DNA of 64,000 nt from Calliopsis andreniformis (Eukaryota > Arthropoda > Insecta > Hymenoptera > Andrenidae), in NCBI RefSeq assembly GCF_051401765.1, contig NC_135071.1, positions 8,658,961 to 8,722,960 on the forward strand. Reading direction: 5' to 3'. The translations under genes were made by a program, and so were the position numbers. The notes under the pieces are model-generated. The model was not told the DNA's origin and ran no database searches. It saw only the letters and a list, made by a program, of their open reading frames with translations. Numbering within the stretch: position 1 is the stretch's first letter; each line of letters begins with the position of its first letter. Of the stretch, positions 12,290-24,400 are shown in pieces.

Positions 12290-12920
12290 AACAGAAGTCA
12301 TCCTGGGGGTCAGCAGCGCATTGTCGCGAGTAGCTCCTTTCTCATCGAATCCTTCTCACAGAGAACGCATGTTCCGGATGTGCTCGAGCAAAGCGCGCCG
12401 GTCCCATCCCACTGATTCATCGTTCAAATTAAAGCAAGCTGATCTGTAACCCAATCAACTGAACAGAGAGTTCAACTAAGGACGTCCCGGCGCTGACTGA
12501 GCGATCAAATACAAACGTTCCTCCTTAAAATCGTTCATCTGACTCGTTAAACCCGGCTGTTGTGAAACTGGGAGCAGATACTGGCGATATCTCGCGACAC
12601 TGCGTCCTTATCGTTCGTTCTGACCCCCGCATCACGATCCATTTATCTTTTATCGGCCCCTTCTCTGTCCCTCGCGAGCACCAAATGTCTCAACGTCCTC
12701 GTCTAACGTTCTCAGATTGCTCCAGGTCTTCGGCCGTTTTTCTCTGAGCAACAAAAAGCCGTGGCAACGAAAATTACACAACCGTAGAACGGCCTGATCG
12801 GCGGGAATCGGAAGAGACGAGAGATGGAAACCGAGGGGAAAAGCGGACTTTCTCTTGACAAGTTAATCCGCGGGACCAACGAGGATTATATCACTTCCAC
12901 GAATCGCGAGTTTGTTGGGC
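12290..12920. other. GC-rich island
   Basis: A GC-rich stretch in AT-rich surroundings. The small open frames, such as 12562-12747, resemble no family. It could be regulatory or only compositional. Confidence 0.35.
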
Positions 12921-13352
12921 AATTCATGCAATTCTGAATGCTATCGGCTTCTTTGGGTAGAAGCTGCTGGTAAGTGGCCTGTCGATACTGAGTTAGGAAA
13001 AGATATTTGTTCAGTAGTTTTAGTACTTAGATGTTTGATAAGTATGTTTGTTTAACCTGAAAAAAGGATGGAGACAGTGTTTTCTTTACTATTTATTATT
13101 TTTAATAATGACTAAGAGATAATCTTTGCATTGAAGATGTTGCAGTCTGAATCAAGATGTCGCAATGTATTGTACTTAGACACTATTATTACTAGTGATT
13201 TAAGACATTCTTTAGTTTCTTTTTTCGACCCTATAAAGTTCGATGAATTCTTCTCAGGAGACTCCAAACTGCGGAGGCATTTTGCTAAAGAGAATGCAAT
13301 CGTTTTATAGAATACAGAGATAGATGTCTAAAGTTTAAATAATTCAGTTTCC

Positions 13353-13648
13353 TTAACCCTTTAAGTGCCAAGGTATCTATCTATCGATAGTAAGTCGATG
13401 TGCTAAAATTGCCACGGACCGATCCATTGGTACCTACTTTAAAACTCTTCTAACTTCTAACTCTTTTGTACTGTTAAATCTGTGGGAAAAATACAACTTC
13501 CTTTTGTTTGGTATACTCTGGAAGAATTTATCAGCGTGTAGAAAAATTTCGTTCGAATTTTTTCTTCATGCAGGGAGAACTAGGTAACTACTGACTTGAC
13601 AATTTTCACTATACCCGTGGTTAGGAGATTGACACTGAAAGGGGTTAA
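13353..13648. mobile_element. piggyBac-like MITE with TTAA target duplication
   Basis: TTAA at 13353-13356 and 13645-13648 flanks 288 bp. The termini read inward are CCCTTTAAGTGCCAA and CCCCTTTCAGTGTCAA. A CCC(T)TT start next to TTAA is typical of piggyBac-superfamily ends. There is no transposase, so it is non-autonomous. Confidence 0.75.
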
Positions 13649-13775
13649 AAAGTTTTAACTTCAAATCTTCCATTTAAAAAAATATAGATATAACTATTTA
13701 CCTTAAAATATAATATATACCAAATTCTTGCCTTAAAAATATGACAAAATTAACAGACATAAACTTTCATACACA

Positions 13776-13941
13776 TACAAGGTGTAACAAATATAGTCTT
13801 CGATATTTCGAGGTGTAATGGGAAATCCAGATTGAAGCACTAAATGTCCTACAACCCAGTGTTCTGGTCAGCCCTACAACTGCCTTCATCTTGCAATAAT
13901 AATGCCAAAAATATCGAAGGCTATATTAGTTACACGCTGTA
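13776..13941. mobile_element. TA-flanked MITE, 162 bp
   Basis: TA at 13776-13777 and 13940-13941 encloses 162 bp. Inverted termini of about 30 bp read CAAGGTGTAACAAATATAGT and CAGCGTGTAACTAATATAGC, both continuing into CTTCGATATTT. This fits a Tc1/mariner-type non-autonomous element. It lies 128 bp from the piggyBac-like MITE. Confidence 0.8.
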
Positions 13942-13949
13942 TAAGTGAC

Positions 13950-16900
13950 ATGGAACGTGTTAAAAGGAATCGAAACGTCCTGGCTGATCTAATACACCGT
14001 ATCAGTTATCAATTGACGTTTCCCACGTGCCTCATGTAAATGAAACGTGAATTTAATGTAAATTTAATGGGCACGTGAGTGACCGTTCTGGACGGAGCAA
14101 ATGTAACTCGCGCGTAACGTTTATGGAAATCGTGTAATGCCGATGGTCCCAGGCGTTCGGACGGCTTTATTTTCGGTCTCCGCGATTTACACAAATGTCT
14201 CCAGCGTCGACCAACACTCGGTGATCAAGATACCACCTTTCGGCCATGCATTTTACGTTTTCGCAGTAGAACTATGGATAAATCTTCAACCGAAAATGTG
14301 GGATGAAGGCAAATCCCTGAACGTTGCTTAAATAAACATATTTGACATATTTTTCACTAATTTCCGCATCCGACTTTGGAATATTTCTAGATGTTTGAAG
14401 AGAGGTGGCCAGTTTCGTAACCGTTTCGTCGTAAGTATCAGTGTATAGATATCTCTAATGGAGAAAATAGTCCTTGATGGAACTGAAATCTTTCAGATAT
14501 TTTTATTTTACAGATACTTACTATACTATTTTAGTTACGTGTAGAACTTTTTATGAATTTAAGAAGTCAGATATGTTGAAACCTTGTCCATTTCAAATGC
14601 TAATACCCGATTAACCAGGTCAGTTTTTAACTAGAAATGACTCCAGTGTGTACAAAATTGAATAGTAAAAAATAATTTGCATATTCAGAATTATAGAAGC
14701 ATGAACTAGGAATACCGTATGCATATCTTTCGCTTTTTCAAACGCCTGAATAATATTATCTTTTAATTCGTGACAATCTTGGTTATCTCTGGCATAAACT
14801 ATTCCACAAATAAAGTATTCGATAAAAATAAAGCACTGACATCTTGTGATCTTGGATGGCAAATAACTGTTTCTGATATAACAAGCAACGTTTCTAATAT
14901 TTTATGAATTACTAAAGTAGATAAATTACTGAAATTTGCTATTTATTATATTCCAAGCAAGAAAGAATAAAAAAAGAACAAAAGGACAGAAATATTTAAA
15001 AACTAGCTCCAATCTCTCTTATAAGAACTGTTAATAAGCTTTTATTAATCCACTACATGTGTATCTTTACGGCATTCGATCTTATCACATCCCTGATTCA
15101 CTGTCAAAGTATTCAATAATTTAATACAAAAATTCCTAAGCTATGCAGATTTTTATGAAAATCTACGCTGACATAAATACAACTAAAGACATGGATCTTA
15201 ATAATAGAACTTGCTTACGCTCAAAAAATAATGTTATACCTAACCTGTACCTTAGACATTTTACATATTTTCGTAAATTATGTGAATTCTATACTATTTC
15301 ACAAACTTATATTTTTCATAAATGCATAAACAGCCGCAGTCTATATATGAGCCTCTTGGATATCATATTAATCAAGTCCATAAAACAAAAGGTAGAAAAA
15401 CGTGAAGGTACTGTAAAGAATGTATTTTAAGTAAAATAAAAAGGAATGTACAAAGGAATGTACTATAGCGAATTGTTTAAGAGATAATTGGTTTCATACT
15501 TGACATATTGAAATTTTGACCAAGAAATTCAAATTTATCAAAATGGCTTTTATCTACTGTCATAAAATTATAATACTATGTACAGTCAGTACATAATATT
15601 TAATATATATTTTAACTATGCAGATAAATCGTTTAATTTTCAAAAAGTAGACTATTAGTCATGTGCTTTGTTGATAGAAACAGAATTTTTACAAAAAGAG
15701 GACTCGATCAATTTGCGATCCGAGCGACTCATATATCTTTTTGCGTTTAACTCTACATTATCCAATATCTCTAAGTTGCATCCAACTCCCAACAAGCTTT
15801 CAATAATTTCATTCGATGCCCAATCGGTTCGTATCCACATAAAGAATCCCGCTGATTAAACAACGCGAGAGATACCGGCCGCAATCGGTCGATTAAACGA
15901 AAATTAACGGGGCATTGAAATCGCGAACAGCCCGAGGATTCGCCTTCGATTTGGCATTTTTGCACGGGGGAATCTGCATCGGTCGTCGTCGGGCGCGAGA
16001 TAAGAACCCTGGCCCGACAACCGGTTCAGAGGAACGGTCCCGAACGCTAGCCTCGGTGAAGTTTCACTTCGTGACGGACAATAAATATTTGTAATGGCCG
16101 ACCCCCTAAATGGATTAACCGCGGCTCCGATTCTGTCGTGTAACCAGATTCGATTACTAATTGCGTCGATAATTTATACGGCTTATTCCCATTGGATTAT
16201 TAATAACCCAGCGGCGGTCTACTCTTGGATATCGCGAGCGTGTGGCGAAAAGGATTTATAGCGGCACGGGTGTTCGGTCCGCAACGAAAATGCGAGTGGA
16301 AAGTGGCCTTTTGCCGTGCAGAGCCTGTCGGGTCATAAAATTCTAATCTCGCATTATCTGTGGCACACGTTCTCCTTGCATATTTCGCGCTAACTGCATT
16401 ATGCTTCTCTCGTGCCGCAACGCGAGAGATCTGGCATAGGGGAAAGTCCGATGTAATAAATCACCAGGCAAAGTCAACGAATCCGGAGCCTGTCTGTCGA
16501 TGAATTTACATTGACATTATCTTCGTTTCCGTCTTCTTTTACTTCTTCAGTCTGAGGGCTCATCGCTTGTACCACGGCACGGGAACATTTACGTACGATG
16601 AGATATGCGTGTTGAAACGCTAGATCTACCCTGATCTATGCTCATGTTGTGACAACTCCCCCGGTCAAAAATTCGCAAGACTTGTTCGCCTTGTTTGGCG
16701 AACTGGGAAACCTGACGAGGGTCGTATGAAGTAGAGATGCATAGAGCTTCAGTCTTCGAAGCTTTAAAGGCCTAATACGTTCCTTGGTTCTTCTTTGACA
16801 ATTGTGGTTCTTGTTTCTTTTAACAACTTTCTTAGTTTCGAATAAAATGTGAAATAATTATTGTTAATGTCGAGATTTCTGATTCCTTGGTATTATACTA

Positions 16901-19390
16901 AATTTTCGTTAGTGGTATTCATAATGAAAGTATTCATAATATGTGCAAGGTGCTTAAGAGGAATATAGCAGGATTAAAGACTAAATTTTTAAGACCAAAA
17001 TTAGGTATGTGAAGTCCAAGCTGAGTTAATCCTTCGTTCTCGGGTTAATTCTTAATTGGGATCGTACTTATACTATGTCACCTTTAATACTTGTCATTTA
17101 TAATGACAATGAATTGCTTATAGATATCCACGTGTTAATAAACCAGAAAATTGGGGCTTCTTTGTGTAGGTACTGTTACTAATAATTTTATATAAAGAAT
17201 CACACTAATTGTAAGCTGTAGTAGTAACACCGAACTAGTTAGGAGTTGAAGTAAAAAGAAAAGATATACGAAAAGTAACCCTGAATAAGATACTCAACAT
17301 AAATCGTTGAAAATTGGCTCAAAACAGGTACTTCGTCTCAAATTATACGCATAAAGACTACAAATCTACAAATATGTTGTCACTCATTGGTTCTCGACCA
17401 AGAAATGCGTTTTCCGAATCTTGCCAACTTTTCCGTGTTTTTAGGCTACCATGCGCCAACGTGCCGTGGGTTACCGAAGCGCCAGAGACAAATCCGTCAT
17501 TCCGCAGGTCATTAGCAACATTGGACGTGAGTCACATAATTTCAATAAATATTCATATTTGTTTATAAAATACTAAACTCATACTTACTAACGCGTAGAT
17601 GAATACACATCCAAAAATAAACAAAATTACCTACATTTGTCATTTTTCCAAAATTCATTCCCAAAGTTCCTACTGTTTCTGAAGACATCACGGTACGATA
17701 ACCTCTTCATACAGCATTGTCAATCAATTGCATAGTAGCTACGTAGAAATTACTAAAAACTCTCCATTTGACATTTGCTTCATTGAAGCGTTAAACATTT
17801 TCTTCTGCCTTATTTTTTTCACTATTTGTAATGTTTAATTAATTGACGATATTGGACTGATGATGAATTATTGAATAATGAATTTTAGAGGCTTAAGAAA
17901 ATGCGTGTGAGCCATCTTTACAAAAATTGTGAAAATTAATATGAACATAACGATTCTCTAGGGTTTTTAGATGTGATAAATATTAATTCATTCCATATCG
18001 AAACAAGAGCAAAAACTTGTTAATGGCAAAAAAGACATATGTATATTAAACGGTCGACATAACGACTGTATTCCTACCTAGAATTATTTCACTGAAAAAC
18101 AAAGTATTTCAGTAAAATACTTTTGTATTCACATTAATTTTCACAATACTTGTGAATTCTGTTTCCTCGCGAAGGCGATCAGACCCGACAGACATCTTCT
18201 GAGCTTCCAGCAGTATTTATATCCAGCAAGAACTTGCCCTTCGTTATCCTTCCGTTCTTTGTTATCTTTTATCAAAGTCCAGACTGGTAGAAAAGAAGAA
18301 AGCCGAGAGAGCCGCTGGCCCCGGAGACCCTGTCTCCACGTGGCAATGACAGGAGTACCTCGCTTGGCCAAGGTTGTGCCAAGACAAGATGGGGAGCATC
18401 GAATAAAATCTATCCGTCGGCCGAAGAAATTTTGGCCCGCTGCCAGGAAGACGGGCAGACGTTAGTCATCCCGCGGGAGGCTCGAGCAGGAAGAAAAGGG
18501 AGTCGCGGCTGGCTAATAAAAGACAAGGGTAACGTAATTCCACCTGCGCTCCAATAATAGCGCCGCCGTTTAACGACGCTTCCGCCGTTGGCGCTCTTGT
18601 CTTTCGGCCTAAGTATTTTCATCGGCAATGATTTACGAGGACATGCGTGACCACTCGGACGTGCTGCAACGACTTCTCAAGAGCGTTGTTCCCGGCCAGA
18701 TAACGAGACGTTCAACCCCAGCAAGGAAAGTCGCGATATGCCCTCGGAACTGTTACACCTCCACTCTAGCCTATTTATGGCAAAAGCCTTGTCCTGTGGA
18801 CCAAACACAGCCTCGACTTCCTTTTGAGTTCTGTGCAACGAATCGCGGAAGAGATATGGTACATACGACAAGTCCCGAGGGTGTATTTCGCGACAGGAAG
18901 GAGGTGGCTTGGAGGGCTCTGAGTTAAGTTTGGTACCCTTTCGTCGTGAGTAGTTAATCTGATGAATGCTGGGCTGAATTTGGAACTGACGATGAAACAT
19001 GAGAGGAATATTTAGAGAGTACGTGGACCTATGAGTGCAAGTGTGAGTAGGGATTTTCTAGTTTTATGCTTTGAGATCAATATTACTTATAAGAAAAAGA
19101 ACTTTTACTAAATGTGTAGTACTTTCTTTAACCTTACATGTTAATAAGTAAACTTAAATAAAAACAATAATTCCTCAACTTATGTATAAAAGTTATTTCT
19201 TATATCATCTTGAGATTCTACTAGAAAAGAATCGAAAACAGGTATTTGCTATCGAATTCCCATCTTTGCGCTGCATTAACTTATACCACATTGAGGTTCT
19301 AAAACGAATTGAGAAACGGTATCTGTTATACAGTATCTTCCAAATATCCTCTAGATTAATCTCTATCACTTTACGATTCTTAGACAGTGT
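13950..19390. other. Giant intron segment: GC islands, no gene seen
   Basis: GC-rich islands lie at about 14000-14300, 15870-16720 and 18160-18990, separated by AT-rich sequence. Their open frames do not resemble known proteins. Positions 17921-17950 and 18130-18160 share a roughly 20-bp inverted match (TTGTGAAAATTAAT). A possible LTR-like fragment at 16645 is listed separately. Confidence 0.45.
16645..16990 (+). mobile_element. Possible LTR-like fragment
   Basis: TGTGACAACTCCCCCGGTCA near 16645 resembles the TGTGACAACTCCC start seen in many insect LTRs. A related stretch, GACAACTCCCCCAGTCAACA, lies at 20756. The downstream part (16861-16990) matches 55905-56035. No full element, primer site or second LTR is visible. 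This is a suggestion, not a firm call. Confidence 0.35.
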
Positions 19391-19392
19391 GT
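19182..19392 (+). repeat. Diverged direct repeat next to a long hairpin
   Basis: Two related segments about 95 bp apart (near 19208 and 19291) share the pattern TTGAGRTTCTA..AAACRGTAT. They lead directly into the inverted-repeat element at 19393. Confidence 0.4.
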
Positions 19393-19854
19393 GTTTATCT
19401 GTGAACGCTTCAATATCTGGAGAAATATTGATGATACAAAAAACTAGTTAAGACAGAACTTGTAGGCTTCGAAAGAGCACATATGGTGCCTATATCAAAT
19501 TGACCCTGTGATCACGTTGGAAAGCTGTATGAAGGTCACGGGTACATTTTTTAATGGAACGCTATATTTTTTGTTTTATATTCATATAGCTGACGTTAAA
19601 ACATTTTCAAAACACTATCTACAAATGAGAAATCTTATGCGTCGCCAGCATTAGCGTTACCCGATGTACACCGCGGGGAGGTTGCTCGGTCGGACTTCGT
19701 ACATTTCGTGACTTTCATACAGTTTTTCAAGGTCATCACAGGGTCAATTTGATATAGGCACCATATGTGCCACTTCGAACCCTACAAGTTTTGTCTTAAC
19801 TATTTTGTTGTATCATCAATATTTCTCCAGATATTGAAGCGATCATAGATAAAT
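19393..19854. mobile_element. Long inverted-repeat element with about 148-bp arms
   Basis: The arms 19393-19540 and 19708-19854 are inverted copies of high identity. Blocks include CGCTTCAATATCTGGAGAAA, TATTGATGATACAA, GGCACATATGGTGCCTATAT-like and AATTGACCCTGTGATCA. The 167-bp spacer is partly GC-rich (near 19640-19700). No transposase is present. A transcript through the region would fold into a roughly 148-bp hairpin. Confidence 0.8.
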
Positions 19855-19859
19855 TCGAA

Positions 19860-21150
19860 AACCGATACAGGTGACTTAGTAATCCTGAACATAAACAAAA
19901 ACTTCCATCTCAAATTTGGTCTAACCACTATCACCTTGAGATACCAATGGATGATCAAAAACAGGTAGGTACTCATTAATCCAATCCATCACAACACGAT
20001 CGACAGACAACAAATCTTGAGAATACTTATCTCTTGCAATACATATGAAAAGGAAGGTGTATGGTTGAGGCTCCCCCGCGACAACACCCCAACAATAATA
20101 CCAACTACATACAACAGCAACAAAATCTACTCTCTCTCTCAATCTCCAGACGTAGACTACCTTTGATATGGGAAACAGCGTTTTGGAGATATCAATGGCT
20201 AGTAGCGATTGCTATCGTCAGAGGGAGCGGGAGCTTTTATAACTCATGGTACTGGAAGGAACACAAATGAAATAAGAATCATGTCAAAAACATAGACGAA
20301 ATAGATATTGCCAATAACTCGAGTGAAAACTTAGGTCAGCTAATCAATGAAGTCTCTTCGATGAAATTCAATTGCCTCAACAACGTAAGGTATGGAGGGA
20401 TTAGAATATAGATAAGGCGGGAAGAAACCAAACTAGCTGGACCTAGGTTTAGACTTGTTAAGGTTAGGGGATATTAGAGAAAGATTTTTATCAGAAGAAA
20501 AAACTTGACATCTAATGATCCAACTCCAGAGGTGGCCCAACATTTTGAACTCCACTTAGCTTCAAACAGAGAGGTATAACATGGCTTCATTAGCGAAATA
20601 CCTTCAGAAATAAAGTTTCCTCTGTATAAACCCTGACCAGTAAAACAGAGGCGCAGCTCGAAACTGAGACAGATTTTAAGGACGGATTATTATCTCCATA
20701 TCTTTGACAGGAAGTCGAAGAACTAGAGCTCTGACAGTAGCTTGGGATAGTACCGACAACTCCCCCAGTCAACAATTAGCAAGCAAGACCCTCGGAATAA
20801 TAAATAGTTTATCTGGGTCATTGGAATATAAGTGAAATAGCTCTGTTGAAATTTAAGTGTAAACTACTGCATTTCCAAAAATTGCAATAAAGTCGCAAAT
20901 AAACAGAATATAAATGTGAATTAATACAAGTCAAGAGAATGAAAGTCGGAATATCATTGCACACTACCACTTAGCAAGCGATCGTAGTAGTAAAAAGTAT
21001 AACACTAAGTACTTCTACAGAAGGTCGATGCGTTCTTGGTCCTGCTAACACAGTGAAATGTTCATTCGCTTAGGGTAGCATGCCCTACACGATGTAGGTA
21101 TCTAACAGTTTCACAAACACAACAAATAACATAAATGTCCAACTAGTCAA
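19860..21150. other. No intact gene; possible retroelement debris
   Basis: There are many stops and no readable family. The GACAACTCCCCC motif at about 20755 resembles the LTR-like start at 16645. Small frames such as 20061-20270 (Gln/Asn-rich) are not recognised. Confidence 0.35.
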
Positions 21151-21151
21151 C

Positions 21152-21278
21152 CATGTTCCAATACCTGAACACTGACACTGATTTTATTTAATTTTAAACT
21201 TAAATTCTAATGCTCTTGATAAAAAAAAGACAAAAGGCAGTATCAAAAAATAATATATTCAGCTACTGGGACGCAACT
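21152..21278 (+). repeat. Dispersed repeat, copy B
   Basis: The second copy of the repeat at 11836-11970, same orientation, with an AAAAAAAGACAAAAGGC variant in the middle. It ends about 15 bp before the MITE at 21293. Confidence 0.65.
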
Positions 21279-21292
21279 AAAATGTCGGGACA

Positions 21293-21476
21293 TCAATTCT
21301 TAAAGTGGGATTTCCTATTAGCGTCTGACACTGCGACCTGCGTCTGCGTCCAAACATACGATCTACTTCATTTGTTCCTTCATTTTCTTTACGATGTGTG
21401 TATATGTATGTGTCTGTTGGTCGTAGATGCAAACCGCAATGACAGACACGTACAGGAAATCCCACCTTTAAGTTGT
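21293..21476. mobile_element. MITE with about 50-bp inverted termini
   Basis: The left terminus CTTAAAGTGGGATTTCCT continues to CGTCTGACACTGCG. The right terminus, read inward, is CTTAAAGGTGGGATTTCCTG continuing to GTGTCTGTCATTGCG. The whole unit is about 184 bp. A 155-codon open frame that crosses it is therefore probably spurious. Confidence 0.75.
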
Positions 21477-21479
21477 CCA

Positions 21480-24400
21480 CGTGGTTGTGCAATGAATATC
21501 TGTCATGCTAAGCGTCCAGGTATTGAGACACTTACCTTACATAAACAAGAGCGAGCATACAGGACAACACCTGTTCATACATACTCTTTGCTTCTAATAA
21601 ATACCCAGTTCGGTATCTCACGAAGTAAGCTCTCCCTCGATCGTACCGTGAACTGTCAGCTGACTGCAGACAGTTAGAATAGATACTATGTTGGCCACCG
21701 TTGTGAGCACAAGTGTTTAGCATAGAGGGAACGAGTCGGTGAGGTAGAGACAATAAACGGGTTTATGAAATAGAGCGCCTCGGCGATAGGACACGCGAAA
21801 AACGATCGGCACCTGGGTCAGATAAGGAGAGCGCCAATTTCCATGTCAGTCGTCCAGAAAATTACCGTAAAGCGAACGCTTCATATAAATTACGCGTGAC
21901 GACCGGAATACGGTGTACCGTAATCGCCGATGAACGATGGATATTATGTTGGAGAGCCGGGGAATAAAGATAAAATGAAAAGCAATCTGTCACGTGCCGA
22001 TATACGATCGAATCGAATGGCCGTTGAAGTTGATCTAGGCGAAAAATTATGATAATAATGATGTCTTTATTATGTTCACCTTAGCATGCAATTAAGGTAG
22101 GAAGCTACGATGGTGAAAATAGAATAGTAATAGAAAAGCGAAATAATAAAATTGAAGAATATGCAATAGTATGGCTTTTGATACTAGATGAAGTTTCTTT
22201 TCATAATGGTAATGAATTGTGAAAATTTGTAGATGGTCAATGAATTTTTAGAGCTACGTACTCAGAGATTATTATTTTCATTGATCTTTTTATGATTTCT
22301 TTTCAGTCATTCTTTTAACTCTATGTTAATTTATTTTATTATTAGTATTATATACTTTATATTATTTATTATTTGTATCTGTCAACTTTTTCTAAACAGT
22401 TGATAAAAAAATTATATGTATAGTATTTCATTTTATTTCACTGATAATTATATTTCAAGATTTTTCCTGTTTCCCTTTTTCCTGTTGTAGAACTTTGTGA
22501 TAAATACTCACTCATTAAAGTGAATTCTTTGTCAATAACATTTACGTTACAAATATTGATTATTATTACTATAACGTAATATTCATAAGCATATTTATTT
22601 TTCTGTATTATTAACTATCACTATTATTTGTATATATACATATAATAATTATCATATATTTATTATGATTGTTATCACAGCTATTCATCGTTATTATTAT
22701 TATTAATTGAGCTCTAATACAATTTAGGGGTCATAATAAATTGTCTAGTGATAAAATATGTAATAAAAAACAACATATAAAATTATCTTTCGTCGTATAG
22801 AAAGAATAAAATGAATCGACCGATAAATCGTAAATTCGATACCTGATGATAAACTTTTCACCTAAAGAGCCAAAAACAGTACTGCATAAAAGAAATCGTT
22901 TTCCATTTAAAGATTAATTGATTTTTCCATGGAGGAATCGTGAAACACCACCAACGGCGAAATTCTCTCCCACGTACTCAATTTAAAACTGGTTTATAGT
23001 CTTATGGTCGAAAAAGAACCGAAATTAGCAGAAGACACGTTCGATTGAGAAACCTGAGGCTTCGTGTGTCTGACTAATGCACCTACATGCGTCAAGTTTT
23101 AATTTCCCCTCGATACACTTTCTTTCCATTACTTCCTTTTACATCGTGCGAAACAGAAATTAACGGTCATTCAATTTTAATTTGTCACGGAGAATGGGAA
23201 TGCGTTCCTTTGTTCGTGAGCCGAGCTCTTGCACTAACGTTGTATACTTCCTTTCGATTTTAGGTTCTGACAGGTACCTTGCATCGTTACAAAGTACTTG
23301 TGAACAATGATTTTTGTTTATTTATAAATATATAAAGGGCGTCTCAAACAAATTTATTATTTAAAACATTTTCTGTTTATTAAGAATTCTTTTCTGGCCA
23401 TTTTTGTATAATACTTATTGTTACTTGAGAATCTACTATGTACATGTTGTAACATTTATTTAATTTGTAATAGTATGTATGTATGTTACTCACAAGTGGA
23501 GTATATCTACTAAATTCTGATTTTGATTATTAAAATAGTAGTAATATAAAGAAATATTGTTATTTCAAATACTGTAAAATATACATGTATAAATACTTTT
23601 TTCAGATAGATACTATGTATTTAGGATATTAAAATTTATTCAAAACAAATAAATTCTGTTTCAATGGAATTATTTACATAATATTTATAAAGAATAAAAA
23701 TAAGGACAATAAGAATAATTTATTTCGTTTTATTGCCAATTTCGTATTTCGTTGATTAATAAAATATCTGGAAATGAAATTTGAATATGTCAAAACTAAT
23801 ATTTTAGACCGGTTATTCTTCTTGTTTAATACTAAAATTATGATTCATTCATACACTCTGTATTACTGTGAATATGTTTGTCTTTGAGTGTTCATAAAAT
23901 TCAAGTACCACTTGGCCATAATTTGGACAAGGGTACAACAGTAAATTCAGTTACGCATTGAGTGAAGCATCATTTAGATAAATGAAGTTTCTATATTTCT
24001 ATCTGCCATAATCATCTGAACCGAGTTTAAATAAATATTTAATAATCAGTAAGCGTTACTAAAAATCAAAGAAAGAATACAATTATTAAAACTGAATGCT
24101 TTTCACAACTCAATTATAAAAATGATGCAAATTCATTTATGGCTCAAAAAAGGAACATTGGTTTAATTGACTCTCGTAAAAATAATTTACATTATTAAAT
24201 TTCCATGCACGTAAATGTATCAAAATGTGGACAAACTTAATAAGCTCTACCAGTATTTTTGGATCAGTAGATACTTCAGATAAAGGAAAATGGACTTGCA
24301 CCACTTTCATTATGAACAGTCCATATCTCAAATAATCTAAAGTCGATCCAGTCATAAAAAGATGCTTTTACTTTCACTAAAAGTCCACTTAACTGTCTTT

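Noticed and set aside
21210..21677. 155-codon plus-strand open frame
   Set aside because: It runs across the inverted termini of the MITE at 21293-21476, so it is not a coherent gene.
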